A stretch of DNA of 5,742 nt from Chitinophagaceae bacterium (lineage in GTDB: Bacteria; Bacteroidota; Bacteroidia; Chitinophagales; Chitinophagaceae). The notes under the pieces were generated by a model. It had not been told where the DNA came from. It worked only from the letters and a program-made list of their open reading frames with translations, and searched no databases. Where the stretch lies: positions 1 through 5,742 of the forward strand of contig JADLEN010000232.1 in the NCBI GenBank assembly GCA_020846105.1, read 5' to 3'. Position 1 is the stretch's first letter. Each line of letters begins with the position of its first letter. The position numbers and the translations under genes are program-made. This document shows, one piece after another, positions 1 through 5,634 of this stretch.

Positions 1-840
1 GACCGAAATTTATTAATCTATGGTTATGCCGATTATTTAGGCAATGAACCATCTAATTTAGACCTTGCTATAGGTAGAGCAAAAAATGTTAAAACCTATT
101 TGCTGAATAAGAATGTGAGTGCAGTACAGATTCTTATTTGTGAAGGAATTGGGGAAGTGAAAAGGCCCGAAATTATTTCTGGAAAAGGTATACCAGAAGA
201 TAGGCGAGTTGCAGTTTTTATTAAAAAACCATTCGTAAAAGCAACCAAAATGAAGGATGAGATTCCTGTGCCCAAAAAGAAAGGAATTCAAATTGCTGAG
301 ATAAAAGACGACGGCAAATTAATTCCTATCGCAAAAAAATCTTTACCATCTACTAGCACAAGAAATGCACCCGTTGAGCACTTGCTTGTAGGGCAGCGAA
401 CATCGGCAAGTGCCACCATTAATAAACCTCCAATAGCAAGCCGTTTTGATGGACTCAATGGGCTAAAAACCAATGAGGTGATGCGTATTGAAGCAATTCA
501 TTTTCTGGCAACCCGCCATTTTATTACAAAAGAAAGCGAGCCAATACTGCAAGAGCTTTTGCAAACAATGAATGAAAACCCCAACCTGGCTATTAATATT
601 GAAGGTCATGTGTGCTGTATGAAGGGCGAAGGCGATGCTTTGGATACAGATACTTATGAGCTTAAATTATCCGAAAACAGAGCGAAATTTATTTACCTAT
701 TCTTGATACAAAATGGGATTGCAAGCAATAGGCTTGGTTACGTAGGATTTGGAAAACGAAAGCCGATTGTGGAAATTGAATTAACAGAAGAAGATGCACA
801 AAAAAATAGGCGTGTAGAATTTAGACTAATAAGGAAATAG
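1..840 (+). CDS. OmpA-family protein with two OmpA-like domains, C-terminal part (5' truncated)
   Basis: The frame is open from base 1 and ends at TAG 838-840, so 279 C-terminal residues are visible and the true start lies beyond the left edge. A TTG at 100 is only an internal codon. Residues 1-76 match the end of an OmpA-like peptidoglycan-binding domain, with IYGYADYLG, then NLDLAIGRAKNV and a closing DRRVAVFI. A Lys/Pro/Ser-rich linker covers about 77-160. Residues 161-279 form a second OmpA-like domain, with INIEGHVCC, LSENRAKFIYLFLI, NGIASNRLGYVGFG and a final NRRVEF. The family usually anchors the outer membrane to peptidoglycan through an Asp (GHTD) and an Arg (LSxxRA). The first domain keeps both. 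The second keeps the Arg, but a Cys stands at the Asp position and about seven extra residues follow. The protein is probably periplasmic or outer-membrane associated. It lies 3 bases before yigZ and is probably cotranscribed with it. What precedes the first domain cannot be seen. Confidence 0.85.
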   Translation, partial: DRNLLIYGYADYLGNEPSNLDLAIGRAKNVKTYLLNKNVSAVQILICEGIGEVKRPEIISGKGIPEDRRVAVFIKKPFVKATKMKDEIPVPKKKGIQIAEIKDDGKLIPIAKKSLPSTSTRNAPVEHLLVGQRTSASATINKPPIASRFDGLNGLKTNEVMRIEAIHFLATRHFITKESEPILQELLQTMNENPNLAINIEGHVCCMKGEGDALDTDTYELKLSENRAKFIYLFLIQNGIASNRLGYVGFGKRKPIVEIELTEEDAQKNRRVEFRLIRK

Positions 841-843
841 CGG

Positions 844-1458
844 ATGAATTCAATAGCAGACAAATACAAAAGTATAGAGTCAAATACAACATCATTATTT
901 AAAGATAGGGGTAGTAAATTTTTGGGTTTTGCATACCCTATAAATAGTGTCGAAGAAGCTAAGAAGGTACTTGTCGAAATAAAAAAAGAACACCCTAAAG
1001 CTACCCATCATTGTTTTGCATACCGCTTAGGCACAGATGGTTTGTCTTTTAGGGCTAGCGATGATGGGGAGCCAAGTGGGAGTGCTGGCAGGCCAATATT
1101 AGGGCAAATAGATAGTGTAGGTTATACCAACATAATCGTCGTTGTCGTTCGTTATTATGGCGGTACAATGTTAGGTGTGCCAGGTCTTATCAATGCATAC
1201 AAATCGGCTTGCCAAGAGGCATTGAGCTATGCAATACCAACCGAAAAATGGATTTGTCAACGTGTAGAAATTACATTGGATTACAATGTGATGGGTGAGG
1301 TACTGTACCTGCTCAAACAAGCAGAGGCCACTATTATCACGCAAGAGTTGCAATTGTTTTGCAGCATCATTGCCGACATTCCCAAGGTTCATTTCGAACA
1401 ATATGCTGCACAATTATTATCAATTAGAGGATTGGGTTTAAAACCTTCAGTATCATAA
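844..1458 (+). CDS. yigZ: YigZ/IMPACT-family protein
   Basis: This 204-residue protein has the usual full length of the bacterial YigZ family. The N-terminal domain (about 15-130) has the UPF0029/IMPACT signatures: KFLGFAYPI at 25-33, THHCFAYRLG at 54-63, RASDDGEPSGSAGRPIL at 70-86, and VVVRYYGGTMLGVPGL at 100-115. The C-terminal part (about 138-200) corresponds to the family's small ferredoxin-like domain. The family resembles eukaryotic IMPACT/YIH1, which bind the Gcn1 translation regulator. The bacterial role is not firmly known and a link to translation or nucleic-acid binding is only proposed. The ATG at 844 is 3 bases after the preceding stop, and homology begins shortly after it, which supports this start. 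No Shine-Dalgarno sequence is visible. The stop TAA overlaps the next ATG by one base (TAATG), so translation of queG is probably coupled to it. Confidence 0.93.
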   Translation: MNSIADKYKSIESNTTSLFKDRGSKFLGFAYPINSVEEAKKVLVEIKKEHPKATHHCFAYRLGTDGLSFRASDDGEPSGSAGRPILGQIDSVGYTNIIVVVVRYYGGTMLGVPGLINAYKSACQEALSYAIPTEKWICQRVEITLDYNVMGEVLYLLKQAEATIITQELQLFCSIIADIPKVHFEQYAAQLLSIRGLGLKPSVS

Positions 1459-2390
1459 TGCCTAGCAACCAAGAACAACATACACTGCTCATAAAACAAG
1501 AAGCATTGCGACTTGGTTTTATGCAATGTGGAATTGCAGAAGCAAGGGAGCTTACTGAGGACGCACGAAAATTGGAATCTTGGCTCAATCATAACTATCA
1601 TGGCACCATGGGTTATATGGAGCGCAATGTTGACCTTAGAGTAGATCCGCGAAAACTAGTACCAGAAGCCAAGTCTGTAATTACACTACTACTTAATTAT
1701 TACCCAAGCCAAGTACAACAGAACGATGCACCGAAAATAGCAAAATACGCTTGGGGTGTCGATTATCATTACGTAATACGTGAAAAGCTAAATGAACTAC
1801 TCGCCTTTATGAACTTGCATATTGGTGCAGTGCAAGGCAGAGGATTTGTAGATAGCGCTCCCGTTTTAGAGCGCAGCTGGGCAACGCTAAGTGGACTTGG
1901 TTGGGTAGGGAAAAATGGCAACTTGCTTAATAAACAAACGGGCTCTTTTTTCTTTATTGCTACACTTATCTGCGATGTGCCACTTAGTTATGACAGTCCT
2001 TTTAAAACCGACCACTGCGGTACGTGTACGCAATGTATTGACGCTTGCCCTACAGAGGCTATTGTGAGCCCAACAATCATAGATGGCAGCAAGTGTATCT
2101 CTTATCTTACCATTGAGCTCAAAGATGAACTAATGCCCAAAGAGTTTGAGGGTAAAATGGAAAACTGGGCCTTTGGCTGTGATATTTGCCAAGATGTATG
2201 TCCTTGGAATAGATTTTCAAAGCCGAATACTGAGCAGTATCTAACGCCGATACCCGAAGTGCTCAACCTAAGTATTGGCGAATGGGAGCAGCTTTCGGAA
2301 GTAAATTTCAAACAATATTTCAAACAGTCGCCAATAGCTCGGAGTAAATGGAAAGGTATGATGCGAAATATAAAAGCCATTCAAACGTAA
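1458..2390 (+). CDS. queG: Epoxyqueuosine reductase QueG
   Basis: QueG reduces epoxyqueuosine to queuosine in the wobble position of tRNAs for Tyr, His, Asn and Asp, the last step of queuosine synthesis. It is a cytosolic cobalamin-dependent enzyme with two [4Fe-4S] clusters. The 310-residue product shows VDSAPVLERSWA (131-142), where Asp132 fits the catalytic acid of the family, followed by GLGWVGKNGNLLN (146-158). The iron-sulphur cysteines are C187, C190, C193 and C197 (HCGTCTQCIDACP), then C213, C241, C244 and C248 (CDICQDVCPWN). All eight are present. It is about 70 residues shorter than the E. coli and B. subtilis proteins (about 380) because the C-terminal HEAT-like repeats are missing. 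The reading frame is otherwise intact, and I recall this shorter form as normal in Bacteroidota. The ATG shares one base with the yigZ stop. Stop TAA lies at 2388-2390, just before a hairpin. Confidence 0.96.
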   Translation: MPSNQEQHTLLIKQEALRLGFMQCGIAEARELTEDARKLESWLNHNYHGTMGYMERNVDLRVDPRKLVPEAKSVITLLLNYYPSQVQQNDAPKIAKYAWGVDYHYVIREKLNELLAFMNLHIGAVQGRGFVDSAPVLERSWATLSGLGWVGKNGNLLNKQTGSFFFIATLICDVPLSYDSPFKTDHCGTCTQCIDACPTEAIVSPTIIDGSKCISYLTIELKDELMPKEFEGKMENWAFGCDICQDVCPWNRFSKPNTEQYLTPIPEVLNLSIGEWEQLSEVNFKQYFKQSPIARSKWKGMMRNIKAIQT

Positions 2391-2391
2391 T

Positions 2392-2424
2392 AAAAAAACC
2401 GCTGAACATTTTATTGCACAGCAG
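2392..2424 (-). terminator. Intrinsic terminator for the DUF4878 lipoprotein gene
   Basis: In the minus-strand RNA, CTGCTG (2424-2419) pairs with CAGCGG (2404-2399) through one G.U pair. The stem continues after a U-U mismatch with three more pairs around an AUAAAA loop, and is followed by seven Ts (2398-2392). It sits 28 bases after the minus-strand stop at 2453. On the plus strand the same stem has a C-A mismatch and only a weak T tract (ATTTTCATTT), so it may stop transcription from queG less efficiently. It is the only candidate between the two convergent genes. Confidence 0.6.
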
Positions 2425-2452
2425 GGCATTTTCATTTGCAATCCTATTTTAA

Positions 2453-2929
2453 TTATTTGGCAATATCTGTTGTAGCTTTTGCGCTGTCCGTAGAAGCATT
2501 TGCACTACTTTCTACGGGCAAATCGTTGCTTTCAGTTAGCATTGGCTCATCGTCATATTCTTGCATTTTGTCTAGCTGTACGAGCCATTTATTGTCAATT
2601 TTTACTAAGCTAATAATTTGGTTCTCATCTAATTTTGAGGTAGTATAGGTTACCACAGCGTTGTTTCCATTTTCCTTTACGTTTACAATCGTAATTTTCA
2701 GGTTTCGTCCTTCTTCTTTTACAGAGTCTGGCACCATGGACAGATAGTTGGCTTGGTCTAGCAACTCTTTTGTATTAGAGTCACAGAGCTTTTTAGCTTC
2801 GTCAAGATCTGCACGGGCTACCGAAAGTAGGAATTTTTCGGCAACGACTTTGGGGTTATTATTATTACAAGCAGAAAATCCTAAAACGAGTATTAACGAC
2901 AATGAGAAAAACAGAGAATTGCGAAACAT
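2453..2929 (-). CDS. DUF4878-like small lipoprotein
   Basis: This 158-residue protein has a lipoprotein signal: a short charged start (MFRN), a hydrophobic stretch at 5-17 and FSAC ending at Cys21, followed directly by four Asn. Residues about 26-118 run PKVVAEKFLLSVARADLDEA, then CDSNTKELL, then two hydrophobic strands (NLKITIVNVKENGNNAVVTYTT) and a final LVKIDNKWLVQLDK. This is the pattern of DUF4878 lipoproteins, which have an NTF2-like fold with one long helix and a sheet ending in a (D/N)xKWLV strand. Residues 128-158 are a polar Asp/Ser/Ala/Thr tail, probably disordered. The role is unknown; membrane anchoring is the only safe statement. It starts 44 bases after the YiiX-like gene and has a promoter candidate at 2963-2994, so it may be expressed alone as well as by readthrough. 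The DUF assignment is from pattern recognition, not a search. Confidence 0.8.
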   Translation of the reverse strand: MFRNSLFFSLSLILVLGFSACNNNNPKVVAEKFLLSVARADLDEAKKLCDSNTKELLDQANYLSMVPDSVKEEGRNLKITIVNVKENGNNAVVTYTTSKLDENQIISLVKIDNKWLVQLDKMQEYDDEPMLTESNDLPVESSANASTDSAKATTDIAK

Positions 2930-2962
2930 TATTGGTTATTTAATTGAAAATTTGCGACTAGG

Positions 2963-2994
2963 CAAAGCTAGTATTAATAGGCTATTTTGCCAAT
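2963..2994 (-). promoter_or_regulatory. Bacteroidota-type promoter candidate for the DUF4878 gene
   Basis: On the minus strand, TAGCTTTG (2970-2963) is a perfect match to the -7 pattern TAnnTTTG. Twenty bases upstream lies ATTG (2994-2991), three of four to the -33 TTTG. The -33 half and the spacer lie within the last codons of the upstream gene. Initiation about five bases after the -7 box would give a leader of roughly 28 bases before the ATG at 2929. Confidence 0.5.
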
Positions 2995-3591
2995 AATTTT
3001 AGTGGTTGGCTGGGCATACAAATCATCGATGGCTATGTATTCCGTTCCCATTTTTGAAATTGTGGGCTTTATTAGCCTACGGTCCTTTGTGGCTTGTAAT
3101 AACGATTTGTAAATCAATTCCGAGCAATACATTTTATCGTCATTTTTTAGGTCAAAAGAATGGTCGAATTTAATTTTGTGAGCGTAATGTTTTTTAATAG
3201 CGTTGCAAAAATCAAGCCGCTGAATACTATCAAAGGGATACCTTATTATTGCGCCATCGCTATTGTTTTCTGGTTTAAGAAAAGATGCAAAAGGCTCCTT
3301 AATTATCGCTCCTTTAGGATTGTTGCTAGTAGCTATTAGATGGTAAACCACCCATTTATTATCTTCAAAAAGCGCTACGCCACAATGTGAGAATTGCTGA
3401 TCTTTTGTGTTGGCAAGTTTGAATAATTTACTAACCTCGTCTCTCCCTGCTCTTAATACAACGTCTCCATTCTGTAAAAAATTTTGCAAACTGTCGGTTA
3501 GTTGTATCGACAATAATTGCTGCTCTTTTATTGCGGGCTTGCAAGACAAAAGCCATTGCATAAAAAGGAATAGTAACAGGTATTTTGACAT
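2974..3591 (-). CDS. YiiX/YebB-like permuted papain-fold (NlpC/P60-type) lipoprotein
   Basis: Starting at the ATG at 3591, the product is 205 residues: a short MSKY start, a hydrophobic stretch and LLSC, with Cys17 as the likely lipidated residue. Downstream motifs fit the YiiX/YebB-like group (Peptidase_C92), a circularly permuted papain fold in which the His precedes the Cys. NGDVVLRAG lies at 41-49, FSHCGVALF at 67-75 with His69 as catalytic candidate, and MYCSELIYK at 154-162 with Cys156 as nucleophile candidate. Relatives cleave amide or ester bonds in peptidoglycan or lipids; the substrate here is unknown. A longer reading from a TTG at 3612 adds seven residues (MAFFYYS) and spoils the signal peptide. 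It would also lie within the terminator stem of the preceding operon, so I prefer 3591. No clear promoter is visible, so readthrough from the ribosomal operon is possible. The DUF4878 lipoprotein gene follows. Confidence 0.82.
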   Translation of the reverse strand: MSKYLLLFLFMQWLLSCKPAIKEQQLLSIQLTDSLQNFLQNGDVVLRAGRDEVSKLFKLANTKDQQFSHCGVALFEDNKWVVYHLIATSNNPKGAIIKEPFASFLKPENNSDGAIIRYPFDSIQRLDFCNAIKKHYAHKIKFDHSFDLKNDDKMYCSELIYKSLLQATKDRRLIKPTISKMGTEYIAIDDLYAQPTTKIIGKIAY

Positions 3592-3601
3592 TGAGTAATA
3601 G

Positions 3602-3633
3602 AAAAAGGCCAACCAATATTAATGGTCAGCCTT
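3602..3633 (-). terminator. Intrinsic terminator of the rpmB-rpmG-DUF4295 operon
   Basis: On the minus strand AAGGCTGACCA (3633-3623) and TGGTTGGCCTT (3615-3605) form an 11-pair stem with two G.U pairs around a seven-base loop (TTAATAT), continuing into a T tract (3606-3602). The plus-strand version has two mismatches and no T run, so the element is directional. It begins 22 bases after the DUF4295 stop. Confidence 0.85.
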
Positions 3634-3655
3634 AGGAAATGTATTGCGAATTAAA

Positions 3656-3823
3656 TTAGCTCGCCAAAAAATCTTTCACTTTTTCTTTGTGAATGATATT
3701 CTCTTTGAAGGTGTAAGCACCAGTTTTTGGGCTGCGAACAGCTTTAATTACTTTGGTCCAATTTTTTGCGTCTAATGCCGATTTAGGGTCTTTTTTGATC
3801 GCGGTTTTAGCTGCTTTTGCCAT
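3656..3823 (-). CDS. DUF4295 family small protein of the L28/L33 operon
   Basis: This 55-residue gene starts at ATG 3823 and stops at TAA (3658-3656). The protein begins MAKAAKTAIK, continues NWTKVIKAVRSPKTGAYTFK (21-40) and ends VKDFLAS. The sequence is basic, with the SPKTGAYTF(K)E and KDFL motifs I associate with DUF4295, a small family found after rpmG in Bacteroidota. The gap to rpmG is 31 bases, the same as between rpmB and rpmG, and a terminator follows, so it is the last gene of the ribosomal operon. The base composition, Lys content and position suggest a ribosome-associated role, but the function is not established. The gene is short enough for a 60-residue cutoff to miss it. Confidence 0.9.
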   Translation of the reverse strand: MAKAAKTAIKKDPKSALDAKNWTKVIKAVRSPKTGAYTFKENIIHKEKVKDFLAS

Positions 3824-3854
3824 AACTCAAATATTTTATTAGAATGAAGTAAAA

Positions 3855-4037
3855 TTATTTAATCTCTTTGTGAGTTGTTACTCGTTTCATCAACGGGTTG
3901 TATTTTTTCAACTCAATACGCTCTGGCGTATTTTTTTTGTTCTTGGTGGTGATATAACGGCTGGTTCCCGCTAAGCCGCTGTTTTTATGCTCTGTGCACT
4001 CCAAGATTACCTGTACGCGGTTGCCTTTCTTTGCCAT
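3855..4037 (-). CDS. rpmG: 50S ribosomal protein L33
   Basis: This 60-residue protein is full length for L33. It has the family pattern: [17 protein letters not shown] at 1-17, [24 protein letters not shown] around 25-48, and a basic C-terminus [12 protein letters not shown]33 binds 23S rRNA near the E site of the large subunit. Only one cysteine (Cys14) is present, so this is the C-minus form that does not bind zinc with four cysteines. It lies second in the operon, 31 bases after rpmB and 31 before the DUF4295 gene. No Shine-Dalgarno sequence precedes the ATG; the leader is A-rich (TTTAAAGAAAA), as is usual in Bacteroidota. Confidence 0.98.
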   Translation of the reverse strand: MAKKGNRVQVILECTEHKNSGLAGTSRYITTKNKKNTPERIELKKYNPLMKRVTTHKEIK

Positions 4038-4068
4038 TTTTCTTTAAATGTTTAATGCTAATTAATTA

Positions 4069-4305
4069 CTAGATTTTGTGACCTGCTGCACGCAGTTGCT
4101 TTACAGTAGCAAGCAAACCATTTTTATTGATGGTACGCAATGCTTCAGTTGACAATTTCAAAGTGATCCATTTATCTTCTTCAGCAAGGAACATACGCTT
4201 TACCTGTAAATTTGGTAAAAAGCGACGCAATGCTTTCTTATTTGAGAATGAAACTTTATGACCCACCATTGGGCGCTTTCCGGTTACTTGACAAACTCTT
4301 GCCAT
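4069..4305 (-). CDS. rpmB: 50S ribosomal protein L28
   Basis: This 78-residue protein is full length for L28. It begins [22 protein letters not shown], followed by [18 protein letters not shown] (23-40) and a C-terminal region with [18 protein letters not shown]28 binds 23S rRNA and helps assemble the large subunit. There is a single Cys (Cys5), so no zinc-binding set. It is first in the operon with rpmG and the DUF4295 gene, behind a promoter close to the Bacteroidota consensus. The short leader before the ATG is A/T-rich (AAAAAAATAAAATT) with no Shine-Dalgarno sequence. The stop is TAG (4071-4069). Confidence 0.98.
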   Translation of the reverse strand: MARVCQVTGKRPMVGHKVSFSNKKALRRFLPNLQVKRMFLAEEDKWITLKLSTEALRTINKNGLLATVKQLRAAGHKI

Positions 4306-4327
4306 AATTTTATTTTTTTAAGGACTG

Positions 4328-4358
4328 CAAAGGTGCAGCATTTTGATGAAACAACAAA
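4328..4358 (-). promoter_or_regulatory. Promoter of the rpmB-rpmG-DUF4295 operon
   Basis: On the minus strand, TTTG (4358-4355) is followed after exactly 19 bases by CACCTTTG (4335-4328), which fits the Bacteroidota TTTG-N19-21-TAnnTTTG pattern except for C in place of the first T of the -7 box. The expected start site near 4322 leaves a leader of about 17 bases before rpmB. The sequence upstream is very AT-rich (to about 4440), which would suit a strong ribosomal promoter. Confidence 0.7.
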
Positions 4359-4485
4359 AATATTTTTGTGCTAATTGGTGTAAATTCTGAAGAAATTTTT
4401 CTAAATGCTTTGTAGTAAGCTTTTTCAGACAATTCAAGATTGCGAAATTAATGTTTTTTGGTGTCAAACGGACAACATTTTTAAA

Positions 4486-5418
4486 CTATTTTTTCGCCAA
4501 ATTTTCACTTGTGGTGTCTGTAACTGGAGGGAAAAGTTGGTTTCTGCTACTCTGCTCTTTTAAAATCTCGTCTTTATAAGGTGCAACGATTTCTTTAAGC
4601 ATCGTTTCTGAAATGTCTAGAGCATCAGCATCTTTAACTAATGCAAACCAAGGTCTTGGTTGGCCAAATGGATATTCGCCATAGATGATCACAGGTGTGC
4701 CCTTGGCCAATAATTTGCCATCTTTCAATTTCCATTGTTTTGCCCAATCGTATAAAAACTGTGCTTGCTCAGACAATAAGCGCATACAACTATGCGACGC
4801 AGGGTAGCCAGGCAAAGCATATTCATGAAAACCTACACCACCAAAATTGCTCACATTGTAATTCCATTTCAAAATCCATTCATTATCTACAGTGCTCCTA
4901 ATTTCTTTAGCTTTCCAATTGCAAAAGAATAAGCCTGTTGGCGTTTTTGTAGCTTTCTTGCCCATGCTTGTAGGGCCAGTTATAATCAGTTTGCCATTTT
5001 CGTAAGCTGCAAATGACTGGGTAGGGTAAGAAAAAAATATAATCTTTTCAATATCGGCAATAGCAGGCACGTTTGCCGCAAATGGAAAATAGGGTAAAAG
5101 AGTATCTTTATAAATATCAGGAACAAGAAAACTGTCTAATCTTTTCAGGTGAATGATGTCTGTTCTATTTAATGCAGCTATTGTGTATTGGTGATTATAG
5201 CCTTCAAAACTATCTTTTTGGGTCCAAATTCGTTTGTATTCAAAGTGGTAGTTTATTGCTACCTCGGGTGGTGGTGGTGCTTCAGTTTTTGCTTTGAAAG
5301 TATTAGTAGTATCAGGAATAGTTTCACTGATATTTTGTTTTGACATTGCCTGTTTGTCGTTGCAGGCGCTCAAAACTGAACTTAAAAATAATAGAGAAAC
5401 AGAGAGTTTGCGAAGCAT
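4486..5418 (-). CDS. L,D-transpeptidase (YkuD domain) lipoprotein
   Basis: The 310-residue protein has a lipoprotein signal (MLRK, hydrophobic stretch 5-17, LSAC ending at Cys19), then a disordered spacer with Thr and a PPPP run at about 20-52. The YkuD catalytic domain spans about 123-247: IEKIIFFSYPTQSFAAYENG at 123-142, TKTPTGLFF at 158-166, FHEYALPGYPASHSCMRLL at 197-215, and TPVIIYGEYPFG at 241-252. The candidate catalytic set is His198, Ser208, His209, Cys211 and Arg213. The family uses this Cys to form 3-3 peptidoglycan crosslinks or attach proteins to stem peptides. The residue before the Cys is Ser, where SHGC is the common form. The C-terminal 60 residues (Gln/Lys/Asp-rich) look like an extra tail. 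It should face the periplasm. It stands alone: 180 bases separate it from rpmB and 216 from the RND gene. No convincing promoter or terminator of its own is visible. Confidence 0.92.
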   Translation of the reverse strand: MLRKLSVSLLFLSSVLSACNDKQAMSKQNISETIPDTTNTFKAKTEAPPPPEVAINYHFEYKRIWTQKDSFEGYNHQYTIAALNRTDIIHLKRLDSFLVPDIYKDTLLPYFPFAANVPAIADIEKIIFFSYPTQSFAAYENGKLIITGPTSMGKKATKTPTGLFFCNWKAKEIRSTVDNEWILKWNYNVSNFGGVGFHEYALPGYPASHSCMRLLSEQAQFLYDWAKQWKLKDGKLLAKGTPVIIYGEYPFGQPRPWFALVKDADALDISETMLKEIVAPYKDEILKEQSSRNQLFPPVTDTTSENLAKK

Positions 5419-5547
5419 TATTTGGAGAAATTAGCGGTAAATATCTTTTGAGAAAATGATATAACCTATTTTATTTTGAAATAGAAAGGCAATAAAAAAA
5501 TAGAGGCTTAATTAAAATAAAATGAAAGCCCTGAGAATCGATTAAAC

Positions 5548-5578
5548 AAAAAATCGTATTCGCCCCCCTTAGCGAATA
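5548..5578 (-). terminator. Possible second hairpin terminator behind the RND gene
   Basis: TATTCGC (5557-5563) and GCGAATA (5572-5578) form a perfect 7-pair stem with an 8-base loop containing a C run (G run on the minus strand). In the minus-strand direction it is followed by CGA and six Ts (5553-5548). It directly follows the stronger hairpin at 5576-5613 and could be its backup. The two stems abut at 5576-5578 and could compete. The three bases between stem and T run weaken the case. Confidence 0.35.
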
Positions 5579-5613
5579 AAAAGAGGCTGCCTCATACTTT
5601 TGAGACAGCCTCT
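5576..5613 (-). terminator. Intrinsic terminator of the RND efflux gene
   Basis: On the minus strand AGAGGCTGTCTCA (5613-5601) pairs with TGAGGCAGCCTCT (5594-5582) as a 13-pair stem with a single U.G pair and a six-base loop, then runs into TTTTATT. It starts 21 bases after the stop at 5635. The strong GC-rich stem and its orientation match the partial gene to its right. Confidence 0.88.
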
Positions 5614-5634
5614 ACTTCTAAACTGTGTGCTTTG

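Noticed and set aside
1171..1601. Minus-strand open frames opposite yigZ and its junction with queG
   Set aside because: They lie opposite clear yigZ and queG coding sequence, have no recognisable domain and no promoter.
2436..2648. Plus-strand 70-residue hydrophobic open frame
   Set aside because: It is antisense to the DUF4878 lipoprotein gene, whose signal peptide, composition and flanking terminator and promoter favour the minus strand.
3431..3616. Minus-strand 61-residue frame over the start of the YiiX-like gene
   Set aside because: It is an alternative frame of the YiiX-like gene, low in hydrophobic pattern and rich in unlikely codons; it also starts in the terminator stem.
4440..4485. 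Inverted repeat GGTGTC/GACAAC as a terminator for the L,D-transpeptidase gene
   Set aside because: The stem has a mismatch and only four continuous pairs, and the T tract is on the plus-strand side, where no gene ends.
5419..5470. Promoter for the L,D-transpeptidase gene
   Set aside because: The best -7 candidate, GATATTTA on the minus strand, matches four of six fixed positions and there is no TTTG-like box at the right distance.
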